DNA from: Huaxiibacter chinensis
GTDB lineage: Bacteria; Pseudomonadota; Gammaproteobacteria; Enterobacterales; Enterobacteriaceae
Assembly (NCBI RefSeq): GCF_022171985.1
Contig: NZ_JAJVHF010000003.1
Coordinates: 434,001-498,000, forward strand
DNA length: 64,000 bases
Direction of reading: 5' to 3'
A program made the translations under genes and the position numbers. Each line of letters opens with the position of its first letter. Positions within the stretch are counted from its first letter, which is position 1. Of this stretch, positions 18,407 to 26,256 are shown one piece after another. The notes below the pieces were generated by a model that worked only from the letters and a program-made list of their open reading frames with translations, was not told where the DNA came from and searched no databases.

Positions 18407-19390
18407 GTGGAAGGTATTAAAGGATCCGACGTTAACGTTCCGGATGCGGTATTCGCGTGGTTACTGGACGGTAAGGGCGGCGCCCGGCAACTGGAAGACA
18501 GTGATGTGATTGATGCGGAACATCCCTGCTGGTTGCATTTGAATTATACCCATCCTGATAGCGCGCAATGGCTGGCCTCTACGCCACTGCTGCCCAATAA
18601 CGTGCGTGATGCCCTCGCGGGCGAAAGTTTGCGTCCACGCGTCAGTCGGCTGGGCGATGGCACGCTCATCACGTTGCGCTGCATTAATGGCAGTACGGAT
18701 GAGCGTCCCGACCAGCTGGTCGCGATGCGTGTGTATATGGATGAGCGCATCATTGTCTCAACCCGACAGCGCAAGGTGCTGGCGCTGGATGATATTGTCA
18801 ATGATTTGAAAGAGGGCACCGGTCCGACTGATTGCGGTGGCTGGCTGGTGGATATCTGTGATGCATTAACCGATCATGCCAGCGAATTTATCGAAGAGCT
18901 GCACGATAAAATTATCGACCTTGAAGATAACCTGCTCGATCAGCATATCCCTCCCCGCGGATTCCTGGCGTTATTGCGCAAACAGTTAATCGTGATGCGG
19001 CGCTATATGACGCCGCAACGTGACGTCTATGCAAGACTGGCGAGCGAACGCCTCAGCTGGATGAACGACGATCAGCGTCGTCTGATGCAGGACATCGCGG
19101 ACCGTCTTGGTCGCGGGCTGGATGAGATTGACTCCTGTATCGCTCGCACGGCGGTCATGGCCGACGAAATCGCACAGGTGATGCAGGAGTCGTTATCCCG
19201 GCGAACCTACACGATGTCGCTCATGGCAATGGTCTTTTTGCCGAGCACGTTTTTAACCGGGCTTTTTGGCGTCAACCTTGGCGGTATTCCTGGCGGTGCC
19301 TATCGGTTTGGCTTTTCCATGTTCTGCATCATGTTAGTGCTTTTGATTGGCGGTGTTGCGTGGTGGTTGCATCGCAGTAAATGGTTGTAA
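18407..19390 (+). CDS. zntB: Zinc transporter ZntB (CorA family)
   Basis: A 327-residue CorA-superfamily channel/transporter of the inner membrane that moves Zn2+. A large N-terminal cytoplasmic domain (1-260) is followed by two membrane helices. The family pore signature GxN appears as FGVNLGG between them (near residue 290). The C-terminus LHRSKWL matches E. coli. The GTG at 18407 is chosen because the homologue begins MEAIKGSDV and a GGAGG lies just upstream. A TTG at 18386 in the same frame is possible but less likely. The gene is followed by the sRNA gene fnrS, the same arrangement as in E. coli. Confidence 0.95.
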   Translation: MEGIKGSDVNVPDAVFAWLLDGKGGARQLEDSDVIDAEHPCWLHLNYTHPDSAQWLASTPLLPNNVRDALAGESLRPRVSRLGDGTLITLRCINGSTDERPDQLVAMRVYMDERIIVSTRQRKVLALDDIVNDLKEGTGPTDCGGWLVDICDALTDHASEFIEELHDKIIDLEDNLLDQHIPPRGFLALLRKQLIVMRRYMTPQRDVYARLASERLSWMNDDQRRLMQDIADRLGRGLDEIDSCIARTAVMADEIAQVMQESLSRRTYTMSLMAMVFLPSTFLTGLFGVNLGGIPGGAYRFGFSMFCIMLVLLIGGVAWWLHRSKWL

Positions 19391-19436
19391 AAATAGGCTT
19401 TATCGATCGAAATCAGGCTTTAAAACGTGATTTTAT

Positions 19437-19450
19437 TTGAGCGAAGTCAA
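19437..19450. promoter_or_regulatory. FNR-binding site of fnrS
   Basis: TTGAG-N4-GTCAA matches the FNR consensus TTGAT-N4-ATCAA with one mismatch per arm. Its centre is about 42 bases before the predicted fnrS start at 19486, and TATAGT (19476-19481) is the -10. This is classic class II FNR spacing. Confidence 0.85.
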
Positions 19451-19485
19451 TAAACACCAGCCACGTAAGGTGCACTATAGTTCCC

Positions 19486-19608
19486 GCAGGTGAATGCAAC
19501 GTCAAGCGATGGGCGTTGCGCTCCATATTGTCTTACTTCCTTTTTTGAATTACTGCATAGCACAATTTAATTCGTACGACGCCGACTAAATTAGTCGGCT
19601 TTTTTTTT
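19486..19608 (+). ncRNA. fnrS: Anaerobically induced small RNA FnrS
   Basis: About 123 bases match E. coli FnrS from the 5' GCAGGTGAATGCAACG through the internal GCGATGGGCGTTGCGCTCC region. It ends in the terminator GCCGACTAA/TTAGTCGGC (19581-19599) and nine T residues. FnrS is an Hfq-dependent sRNA made under FNR control. It represses mRNAs for oxidative-metabolism enzymes such as sodB, maeA and gpmA when oxygen is absent. The location between zntB and dbpA is the conserved one. The 5' seed and the terminator stem are intact. The fnr gene itself is not in this window. Confidence 0.94.
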
Positions 19609-19665
19609 GCCTGCGGCAGCTCAGCGACTACCCTAAAAGAGTCACCCGTCAACCCGGAGGGGAAT

Positions 19666-19818
19666 ATGAGCTGTCTGTTAACACTGGTGTACGGTCAAAT
19701 TCTGCCAGACGATCCCATACCTGTCGATCCGGTCCCCGTGCCCGATCCCATCCCACGCCCGCAACCTATGCCCGATCCACCACCGGATGAAGTACCGATT
19801 AAATTGTCGCATCGGTAA
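19666..19818 (+). CDS. ynaL: Proline-rich small protein YnaL
   Basis: A 50-residue frame starts at an ATG behind a strong GGAGGGG ribosome-binding site. After a short apolar start (MSCLLTLVYGQ) it is dominated by Pro-Asp/Val dipeptides. The PDPIPRPQPMPDPPPDE stretch and the IKLSHR end are almost identical to my recollection of E. coli small protein YnaL, including its place between fnrS and dbpA. Its function is unknown. The high conservation of the repetitive core, and divergence of the N-terminus, suggest selection on the peptide rather than chance. Confidence 0.78.
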   Translation: MSCLLTLVYGQILPDDPIPVDPVPVPDPIPRPQPMPDPPPDEVPIKLSHR

Positions 19819-19875
19819 GTCAGATCTGCGAGGATACGCGGCAACTGATTGTGACTTTTACCACGAGAATACATT

Positions 19876-21249
19876 GTGACCGCTTTTTCGACCTTAAACG
19901 TTCTGCCTGCTGCCCAACTCGATAACCTTAACGAGTTGGGCTATCTCGCGATGACCCCCGTACAAGCTGCCGCGCTGCCAGCCATTCTGGAGGGCCGTGA
20001 TGTTCGCGTTCAGGCGAAAACCGGCAGTGGCAAAACGGCTGCATTTGGTCTTGGCATTTTGCAGCACATTGATGCGGCCTTATTCCGGACGCAATCGCTG
20101 GTACTGTGCCCAACGCGAGAGCTTGCCGATCAGGTTGCTGGCGAGTTACGCCGTCTGGCCCGTTTTCTGCCTAATACTAAAATTCTGACGCTGTGCGGCG
20201 GACAACCCTTCGGTGCGCAACGTGACTCCCTGCAACACGCGCCGCATATTATTGTGGCCACGCCGGGCCGTCTCCTCGACCATTTGCAAAAAGGCACCGT
20301 TTCTCTTGATGCTTTGCAATCGCTGGTCATGGATGAGGCGGATCGTATGCTGGATATGGGCTTTAGCGATGCCATTGACGAAGTGATTCGTTTTGCGCCT
20401 GCAACCCGCCAGACGCTGCTGTTTTCTGCCACCTGGCCCGAGGCGATTGCCGCCATCAGTGGCCGCGTACAGCAAAATCCGGTGACCATCGAAATTGACT
20501 CTGTCGACGCTTTGCCCTCTATAGAACAACAGTTCTATGAAACGACCCAGCGCGAAAAAATCGCACTTCTGCAAAAATTACTGAGCCAACATCAACCGGC
20601 CTCTTGCGTGGTGTTTTGTAATACCAAAAAAGATTGCCAGGCCGTGTACGATGCACTCAATGCGGCGGGACAGAGCACCCTGGCCCTGCACGGGGATCTG
20701 GAGCAGCGCGAACGCGACCAGACGCTGGTTCGTTTCGCCAACGGCAGCGCACGCGTATTGGTCGCAACGGACGTTGCCGCACGCGGTCTGGATATCAAAT
20801 CCCTTGAGCTGGTCGTTAATTTCGAACTGGCCTGGGACCCGGAGGTTCACGTTCATCGCATTGGCCGCACCGCTCGTGCCGGCAACAGCGGGCTGGCAAT
20901 TAGCCTGTGCGCCCCTGAAGAAGCGCAACGGGCCAACATTCTCTCTGAAATGCTTCAGCTCAAACTAAACTGGATGAGCGAGCCGGGAAATGTTGCCATC
21001 CTTCCACTGAAAGCTGAAATGGCGACGCTCTGTATCGACGGCGGCAAAAAGGCCAAAATGCGTCCGGGTGACGTCCTGGGCGCGTTAACCGGTGATATCG
21101 GGTTGGATGGGGCAGACATTGGGAAAATCGCCGTCCATCCCGCACATGTTTATGTTGCGGTACGGCAGTCGGTAGCCCAGAAAGCCTGGAAAGGTTTGCA
21201 GAATGGCAAGATAAAAGGTAAAGCGTGCCGGGTCTGGCTAATGAAATAA
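19876..21249 (+). CDS. dbpA: ATP-dependent RNA helicase DbpA
   Basis: A 457-residue DEAD-box helicase that acts on helix 92 of 23S rRNA during 50S subunit assembly. The motifs appear in order: Q motif (LGYLAMTPVQAAALP), AKTGSGKT, PTRELA, TPGRLLDH, DEAD (VMDEADRMLDMGF), SAT, ARGLDIKSL and HRIGRTARAG. The C-terminal 75 residues form the DbpA RNA-binding domain (DVLGALTGDIGLDGADIGKIAVHPAHVYVAV), which gives rRNA specificity. The start is GTG at 19876, as in E. coli. It is convergent with ttcA across a clear terminator. Confidence 0.97.
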   Translation: MTAFSTLNVLPAAQLDNLNELGYLAMTPVQAAALPAILEGRDVRVQAKTGSGKTAAFGLGILQHIDAALFRTQSLVLCPTRELADQVAGELRRLARFLPNTKILTLCGGQPFGAQRDSLQHAPHIIVATPGRLLDHLQKGTVSLDALQSLVMDEADRMLDMGFSDAIDEVIRFAPATRQTLLFSATWPEAIAAISGRVQQNPVTIEIDSVDALPSIEQQFYETTQREKIALLQKLLSQHQPASCVVFCNTKKDCQAVYDALNAAGQSTLALHGDLEQRERDQTLVRFANGSARVLVATDVAARGLDIKSLELVVNFELAWDPEVHVHRIGRTARAGNSGLAISLCAPEEAQRANILSEMLQLKLNWMSEPGNVAILPLKAEMATLCIDGGKKAKMRPGDVLGALTGDIGLDGADIGKIAVHPAHVYVAVRQSVAQKAWKGLQNGKIKGKACRVWLMK

Positions 21250-21260
21250 GCGCAAGACAA

Positions 21261-21292
21261 GCGTCTCAGACCGGGAGTCTGAGACGCCTTTT
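21261..21292. terminator. Bidirectional terminator between dbpA and ttcA
   Basis: An 11-bp perfect stem (GCGTCTCAGAC/GTCTGAGACGC) with a 5-base loop is followed by CTTTTATT on the plus strand. It separates convergent genes. Confidence 0.85.
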
Positions 21293-21293
21293 A

Positions 21294-22229
21294 TTACTTC
21301 ACTTCTACAACATCGAGTCGCATTTCATCAAGCTGCGAGTCATCTTCTTCCGGCTGCCAGCCTGCTGGCTGCACAGGGATATCTTCACGGTCAAAGGCCA
21401 GGTCGCCACCGTCCACAACGGCGGAGCCGTGGGTGATACCTTTAAAATCAAAGAGGCTGGTATCGCTCAGATGGGAAGGCACGACATTTTGCATCGCGCT
21501 AAACATCGTCTCGATTCGTCCCGGGTAGCGTTTATCCCAGTCACGCAGCATATCGGCGATCACCTGACGCTGCAGGTTAGGCTGCGAGCCACATAGGTTG
21601 CACGGAATGATCGGGTACTCGCGCGCCAGCGCGAAACGTTCGATATCTTTCTCACGGCAGTAGGCGAGGGGGCGAATGACAATGTGTTTCCCGTCATCGC
21701 TCATCAGCTTGGGTGGCATCCCTTTCATTTTGCCGCCGTAGAACATATTGAGGAACAAGGTCTGCAAAATATCATCGCGATGGTGACCCAGCGCAATTTT
21801 GGTGGCACCCAGTTCAGTCGCGGTACGATACAAAATACCGCGGCGCAAACGAGAGCATAAGGAACAGGTCGTTTTACCTTCCGGGATCTTATCCTTTACG
21901 ATGCCGTAGGTATTTTCTTCCACAATTTTATATTCCACACCCTGCTCTTCGAGGTACGCCGGGAGGATGTGTTCAGGGAAGCCAGGCTGTTTTTGATCGA
22001 GATTGACCGCGACAAGCGAGAAATTAATCGGGGCGCTCTTTTGCAAACTACGCAGGATCTCCAGCATCGTGTAGCTGTCTTTACCGCCTGACAGGCAAAC
22101 CATGATGCGATCGCCTTCTTCAATCATGTTGAAGTCAGCAATGGCTTCACCCACGTTACGACGCAGGCGTTTCTGCAGTTTGTTCAGGTTGTACTGTTCT
22201 TTCTTATTAATCTCTTGATTTTGCGACAT
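21294..22229 (-). CDS. ttcA: tRNA 2-thiocytidine(32) synthetase TtcA
   Basis: A 311-residue enzyme that adds sulfur to C32 of certain tRNAs, using ATP and an iron-sulfur cluster. The PP-loop SGGKDS lies at residues 47-52. The cluster-binding cysteines are in TTCSLCSRL and [10 protein letters not shown]. The stop is next to the dbpA terminator. The first codons (22180-22205) contain a sequence resembling the attachment core used by the Rac prophage in E. coli, and integrase remnants lie just upstream. The gene itself is intact, so any past integration preserved or restored its 5' end. Confidence 0.96.
   Translation of the reverse strand: MSQNQEINKKEQYNLNKLQKRLRRNVGEAIADFNMIEEGDRIMVCLSGGKDSYTMLEILRSLQKSAPINFSLVAVNLDQKQPGFPEHILPAYLEEQGVEYKIVEENTYGIVKDKIPEGKTTCSLCSRLRRGILYRTATELGATKIALGHHRDDILQTLFLNMFYGGKMKGMPPKLMSDDGKHIVIRPLAYCREKDIERFALAREYPIIPCNLCGSQPNLQRQVIADMLRDWDKRYPGRIETMFSAMQNVVPSHLSDTSLFDFKGITHGSAVVDGGDLAFDREDIPVQPAGWQPEEDDSQLDEMRLDVVEVK
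22180..22205. other. Rac-type attachment core within ttcA
   Basis: From memory, the 26-bp E. coli Rac att core begins TTGTTCAGGTTG and ends TTCTTTCTT. The segment here matches it with about one difference. It covers ttcA codons near residue 12. The adjacent integrase relic supports its use as an integration site. My recollection of the published core should be verified. Confidence 0.55.
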
Positions 22230-22243
22230 TTATTCTTTACTCA

Positions 22244-22253
22244 AATATCAAAT
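22244..22253. repeat. Left copy of 10-bp direct repeat around the integrase relic
   Basis: AATATCAAAT occurs here at the 3' end of the integrase relic and again at 22680-22689. The copies flank the relic and may mark a boundary or be a chance match. Confidence 0.35.
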
Positions 22254-22620
22254 GGGGCACCAGTGGGGCAAACGCTTGTAAAGCGCCAGCTTCGCGTTCA
22301 GCATGGCCACCTGTCATTGTTCAATTCTTCTATCCATGTAGCATAGATTTCATACACCATCTGCGCATTTTCGTGCCCCATCTGATTAGTAATAAAAGAC
22401 GGGTTAGCGCCTGCCGATAACAACCAGCATGCGAAAGTGTGCCGTGTATGGTACGGATTGCGGCGGCGAATGCCAGCACGTTTTACAGCAGCGTTCCAGC
22501 GCGCGGCAATACTGCCCAGTGAGTAGTGCGCTTTCTGTGCACCGTTTCTTACATGGGTATGAAAACAAAATGCACGTTCTGCTTTTCAGTCAGCCCGTAT
22601 TGGCGATGGTAAAAGGGGGT
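22248..22620 (-). pseudogene. Decayed Rac-family tyrosine integrase (intR-like), C-terminal part
   Basis: Translating the minus strand in three successive frames rebuilds the end of a phage tyrosine recombinase. It carries GLTEKQNVHFVF, then THVRNGAQKAHYSLGSIAARWNAAV and the catalytic box HTRHTFACWLLSAG. The distal part has MGHENAQMVYEIYATWIEEL with the catalytic Tyr, and a tail ending LPHWCPI. Frame changes occur near 22563 and 22311, and the N-terminal two thirds is missing, so it cannot be functional. Its 3' end stops 19 bases before the ttcA start, the same orientation as Rac intR beside ttcA. The ttcA promoter must now lie within this relic. Confidence 0.85.
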
Positions 22621-22679
22621 TTCCGTTTTTGGGAAAGGGACCGTCAATTAGTCTTAGGGAGACGTGTTGATACATCGCC

Positions 22680-22689
22680 AATATCAAAT
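22680..22689. repeat. Right copy of 10-bp direct repeat around the integrase relic
   Basis: Second copy of AATATCAAAT. The stop codon of the 2H-like gene lies within it, just as the integrase stop lies within the left copy. Confidence 0.35.
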
Positions 22690-23367
22690 CCCTAATGGAT
22701 CAAATTTTTCCCAGTTATAACTGATCCTCGCTAATGTCAATTCTCCGACAACATCCCCGAAATCAATTTCCTGACGTTCCAAAAAAAACTCCCGCACGGT
22801 TGCGGGTATAAAAGCAGCGCTGTAACGCAGGATCGTGCTGTGCCAGAATGGGGCCGGTAATGGACTGTTGCCGTGGCGCATCAGCAACTCATCTTTCCAC
22901 TCAGACTCCAGAATTTTCTCGCAGAATGACTGACGCATCGCTATCGCTGGCTCATCCGGGATACCCGCCAGTAACAACTGGCTGGGCAAAGCAATCAATC
23001 GAAGGTTCCTGATCACAATCATTTTCGAATGATATCCAGCCCAGATGTGTTTCAATTGCTCAACTTTCGAGGGCAATCGATCGTTTGCCTTATAGAGGGG
23101 CAGAGTCAGTGGTAAGAAGGTGAAATGAAAACTGTGTACTGGCAGGATATCGGCGAGTGGATCATCCCCCGTGAGCTCGTTTAATTCTTCAATTAGCTGC
23201 GAGACCAAAAATGGCATACACGGCTTTATACCTGTTGCCAGAGCGAGTTTTACCGGGTCGTAGTAGTTTTCTTCTCGGATTTCCCCGATTCCGGCATTAT
23301 CTGCCCACAACCCAAGGGTGTTTAAATTTGTTGAACGATAAATGTCTGGCAAGCTAAAGGGTTTCAT
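22684..23367 (-). CDS. Uncharacterised 2H-phosphoesterase-like protein
   Basis: A 227-residue protein that I do not recognise by name. Two His-x-Thr motifs, HFT at residues 81-83 (HSFHFTFLPL) and HST at 176-178 (FWHSTILRYSA), are about 95 residues apart. Each sits in a hydrophobic strand. This is the hallmark of the 2H phosphoesterase fold (2'-5' RNA ligase/cyclic phosphodiesterase type). No signal peptide or membrane helix is seen. The base composition looks less GC-rich than the neighbours. It lies directly beside the integrase relic, so it may be a surviving cargo gene of the lost element. The substrate (RNA ends, cyclic nucleotides or ADP-ribose products) cannot be told. Confidence 0.6.
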   Translation of the reverse strand: MKPFSLPDIYRSTNLNTLGLWADNAGIGEIREENYYDPVKLALATGIKPCMPFLVSQLIEELNELTGDDPLADILPVHSFHFTFLPLTLPLYKANDRLPSKVEQLKHIWAGYHSKMIVIRNLRLIALPSQLLLAGIPDEPAIAMRQSFCEKILESEWKDELLMRHGNSPLPAPFWHSTILRYSAAFIPATVREFFLERQEIDFGDVVGELTLARISYNWEKFDPLGI

Positions 23368-23528
23368 GACTGACCTTAAGAGGTATTGAACAAAGGCTAT
23401 AAATTGCCGTCTTTGTCAGATATTTCAGGTCATTCTATTAATATTTCAGCGCTATGTAATAAATAAATTTGACTGAACTAACGAACTTACCGACCCGAAG
23501 GTCGATAATTGTTAACACTGATAAAAGT

Positions 23529-23642
23529 TCACCCTGCGTAGGCTTCATTTGCTTCCCCGCCCGGTCCCGGCCAGAGGGTATCCGGCCTTTTGAGCGTATC
23601 GTCTGAAAGAGGCAGCGTCAGGGGTAATTCATTCAGATGAGC
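23529..23642 (-). other. In-frame open extension beyond the UbiD stop
   Basis: Directly after the TGA of the UbiD-type gene the same frame stays open for 37 codons and reads as protein-like sequence (LNELPLTLPLSDDTLKRPDT and on to a TGA at 23529). This could be the former C-terminus of the decarboxylase cut off by a nonsense change, or a chance open frame. Confidence 0.35.
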
Positions 23643-25097
23643 TCACCAGTTATCCAGCACCCGCTGACGAACCTCTTCAGGGTAGCCCTGTTCAAACGAC
23701 GCATGTAAATGTCGTGTGGATTGCAGGGTATCGAATACCACCTTGGCCCCTTTTCCGGCCACGTATTCTTCTTCCTCATAACACTGCGGCAGACGGATCA
23801 CGCGCTGATCGTCGAATACGACGCGACGGCCTACCGGATGAACGCGGGTTGAGAGTACCCACACCACCTCGCGCAAATTGGTCGGATCAAAATCATCATC
23901 CACGACGTAGACCTTTGGGATAAACACCATGGCATCAGTTTTAAACAAGACTTCGCCAATGCGCTGGGCCAGCGCCTCGCTGGTGACGCCCGGTAACTTT
24001 TCACGCCAGTCTTGTGGGACCACCACCAGCAGCCAGTGCACGGTTGAATCTTCCGGGATCCAGGCGGTGGTGACTGGTAATTCGGCGTCGCGCAAGTGCG
24101 TCAGCGCGTCGGCAGCCAGCCCCATTGCCCACAGGGTATGCGACTCGTCGGTCGGACGTCCGGTAATCGACATAGGCCAGATCGGATCGTCACGGTGCGT
24201 AATGGTCTCGACGTGGAAGGTCGGCTGGGCCGATGACCCTTCGCCAAGATAACCACCGTATTCACCATAGGGGCCTTCCTGGCAATCGCGGGTGATGGAG
24301 ACATGACCCTCAATGACTATCTCGGCGGTAGCAGGCACGTCCAGATCAATGCTGACGGCTTTTACCACGGGGACGGGCTCGCCCGCCAGGGTGCCGATGT
24401 AGTCGGCCTCATCCGCGTGCGCAGGGATGGGAATGCCGGAAACACAGGAGATGGCCGGTGCCGGGCCTTGCACCAGTGCGTATGGCATCGGCTGACCGAG
24501 CTCCACCCATTGCGTCCAAATCTGACCAATGTGCTGGCTCGGCACCATCAGCCCCACCATCCGGTGCGCATCGACTTTCATCACCCGCGCAATCGACCAG
24601 TTGACCCATTTCCCGTCCGGCGTTTTGACAATCAGCGTGCCCCAGGTGTTGGCGTACCGACCGCCATCTTTGTCGTGAGCGAACGGGATCGGGAAACGAT
24701 CAAGACTGGCTTCTTCACCGCGTAGGATGTTTTGATGGCACAGCGCTTGCGCAGAGTCGACCCGCACCGGTGGGATGCCGGGCTGGTGGCGAGCCGCCGA
24801 GAGCGCTTCAACGATCTCGGGTCCACCCGTCTGGGGATCCAGACCCAGTGACATGGCCACGCGGGCATAGGGCATTTCGCGGCGGGAAGAGAGCCCGGCC
24901 GGTGCACCAAACAGACGGAAACCGGGAGCCACGCCTGTGACGTTGTGAAACAGCGGGGCCGGGGATTGTATCTCGTAGCTGCGGCGCGTTATTGCGCTCG
25001 GTTCGTAATCGCCGTCGACTTCGCGCTGGACATGCATGATGTCGCCCATTGCGTCCAGGGCATCAATATAGCTGCGTAAATCACCGTAATAGTTCAT
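23643..25097 (-). CDS. UbiD-family non-oxidative aromatic acid decarboxylase
   Basis: A 484-residue UbiD-superfamily decarboxylase, the large subunit type of the VdcC/ShdC/BsdC/YclC group. These use prenylated FMN to decarboxylate hydroxybenzoates such as vanillate, 4-hydroxybenzoate or salicylate. Family features are FHNVTG near residue 50, GGRYANTWGTLIVKTPDGKWVNWSIARVM, the EGPYGEYGGYLG segment with catalytic Glu residues, and DDFDPTNLREVVW. The start at 25097 follows AAGGAGAGCCC; the frame is open 13 codons further. The UbiX-type gene lies 10 bases upstream in the same operon. The usual small third subunit (D) is not present downstream. Substrate cannot be told from sequence. Confidence 0.88.
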   Translation of the reverse strand: MNYYGDLRSYIDALDAMGDIMHVQREVDGDYEPSAITRRSYEIQSPAPLFHNVTGVAPGFRLFGAPAGLSSRREMPYARVAMSLGLDPQTGGPEIVEALSAARHQPGIPPVRVDSAQALCHQNILRGEEASLDRFPIPFAHDKDGGRYANTWGTLIVKTPDGKWVNWSIARVMKVDAHRMVGLMVPSQHIGQIWTQWVELGQPMPYALVQGPAPAISCVSGIPIPAHADEADYIGTLAGEPVPVVKAVSIDLDVPATAEIVIEGHVSITRDCQEGPYGEYGGYLGEGSSAQPTFHVETITHRDDPIWPMSITGRPTDESHTLWAMGLAADALTHLRDAELPVTTAWIPEDSTVHWLLVVVPQDWREKLPGVTSEALAQRIGEVLFKTDAMVFIPKVYVVDDDFDPTNLREVVWVLSTRVHPVGRRVVFDDQRVIRLPQCYEEEEYVAGKGAKVVFDTLQSTRHLHASFEQGYPEEVRQRVLDNW

Positions 25098-25107
25098 TGG
25101 GCTCTCC

Positions 25108-25683
25108 TTAAGCCGTGTGAGTGGCGCGGGGTTCACCCCAGCGTTGGGTTAAATGGTTATCCAGACCAAACTGATCGAGAATGCGGGAGACAAAATGGTT
25201 GATGATGTTGTCAATGCTGGCGGGATGGTTATAGAAGGCTGGCATCGGGGGGAGCATCATTGCGCCAGCCCGGGCCAGGGCGAGCATGTTGTCCAGGTGG
25301 ATCGCATTCAGCGGTGATTCGCGCGGAACCAGTACCAGCTTGCGTTGTTCTTTGAGCGTGACGTCGGCGGCGCGGGCAATTAAGCCGTCACCGTAGCCAC
25401 AGCGGATGGCGGCAAGCGTTTTCATGCTGCATGGCACGATGACCATGCCATCGACGCGAAAAGAGCCGCTGGAAATCGCCGCGGCCTGATCGTGTTCGCT
25501 GTAACACTTTGAGGCAAGGGCGATAACGTCCTGTACACTGTAGGGCGTTTCCAGTTGAATGGTTGCCCGTGCCCACTTTGAAATCACCAGATGGGTTTCG
25601 ACGTCCAGTTGTTTCAGCGCGGTCAGTAAGCGAATGCCAATTGCAGCGCCTGTAGCGCCAGTCATGCCTACAACAAGCTTCAT
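25108..25683 (-). CDS. UbiX-family flavin prenyltransferase (VdcB/ShdB type)
   Basis: A 191-residue flavoprotein that makes prenylated FMN, the cofactor of the UbiD partner just downstream. The N-terminal MTGATGAAIGIRLL is the FMN-binding loop, and the IVPCSMKTLAAIRCGYGDGLIARAADVTLKEQRKLVLVPRESPLN block is the diagnostic UbiX signature. It is close to E. coli EcdB/Pad1-like proteins. Being paired with a UbiD gene under a dedicated regulator, it is probably specific to aromatic acid decarboxylation rather than ubiquinone synthesis. It is divergent from the MarR-type regulator gene, with an operator-like palindrome between them. Confidence 0.92.
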   Translation of the reverse strand: MKLVVGMTGATGAAIGIRLLTALKQLDVETHLVISKWARATIQLETPYSVQDVIALASKCYSEHDQAAAISSGSFRVDGMVIVPCSMKTLAAIRCGYGDGLIARAADVTLKEQRKLVLVPRESPLNAIHLDNMLALARAGAMMLPPMPAFYNHPASIDNIINHFVSRILDQFGLDNHLTQRWGEPRATHTA

Positions 25684-25711
25684 GCGGGTTCTCTGTTATT
25701 CATTTTTCAAG

Positions 25712-25748
25712 TATAGTTTGAGTTCAAACTGTTTGTGTTCGAACTATA
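25712..25748. promoter_or_regulatory. Nested palindromic operator between ubiX-like and marR-like genes
   Basis: AGTTTGA-GT-TCAAACT (25715-25730) is a perfect 7+7 inverted repeat. A wider pair TATAGTT/AACTATA (25712-25718 and 25742-25748) frames it. The position between divergent start regions is typical of a MarR operator controlling both genes. Confidence 0.72.
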
Positions 25749-25779
25749 TGTTTGTCGTTTTCAGGAGTCAAGAGAATCA

Positions 25780-26256
25780 ATGGCGGAAAATCGCGACTTA
25801 ATCCTTGCCGCGCCCCTGTGGCCGCACGGCGATTGTTCATTAATGCACCTGATGCGCCGCGCAGGTCAGCACTCATCCACCTGCTGGTCGCAATGTGTTG
25901 ATACCGGGTTATCGGCGGTGCAGTACGCCATACTGGTGGTACTGGCAGAAGAGACGCTCTGCGATCAGCAAACGCTGGGTAACCGGGCCGGTTTCGATAA
26001 AGCGACCGGGACTTATATTATTGATCGTATGAGTAAAAGTAGGCTGCTGAGTGTCAAAACCGACCCCGGCAACCGCCGCCGTAAACTGGTGTCGATGACC
26101 CCAGAGGGCGAGGCGATGCTGGCACAGATGATTGAGCAGGCTAAACGCGCCGAGGAGCGGATCACCGCCGATCTCAGCGTGCAGGATATCGCCGACCTGA
26201 AACGTCTGCTGAGTAAGCTCGGGGGATTGCAGAAGCCTGATGAAGAACGACGTTGA
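25780..26256 (+). CDS. MarR-family transcriptional regulator
   Basis: A 158-residue winged-helix regulator. The recognition region QQTLGNRAGFDKATGTYIIDRM and the wing SRLLSVKTDPGNRRRKLVSMTPEGEAML are typical of MarR proteins that sense phenolic ligands. The start at 25780 (MAENRD) follows an AGGAG ribosome-binding site. It is divergent from the ubiX-ubiD-like operon, with a nested inverted repeat in the 96-base gap. The likely job is derepression of the decarboxylase genes by an aromatic acid. Its 3' end overlaps the next gene by 17 bases. Confidence 0.88.
   Translation: MAENRDLILAAPLWPHGDCSLMHLMRRAGQHSSTCWSQCVDTGLSAVQYAILVVLAEETLCDQQTLGNRAGFDKATGTYIIDRMSKSRLLSVKTDPGNRRRKLVSMTPEGEAMLAQMIEQAKRAEERITADLSVQDIADLKRLLSKLGGLQKPDEERR

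Noticed and set aside
22429-22695. 88-codon plus-strand frame upstream of ttcA
   Set aside because: It is the antisense of the integrase relic and has no family pattern.
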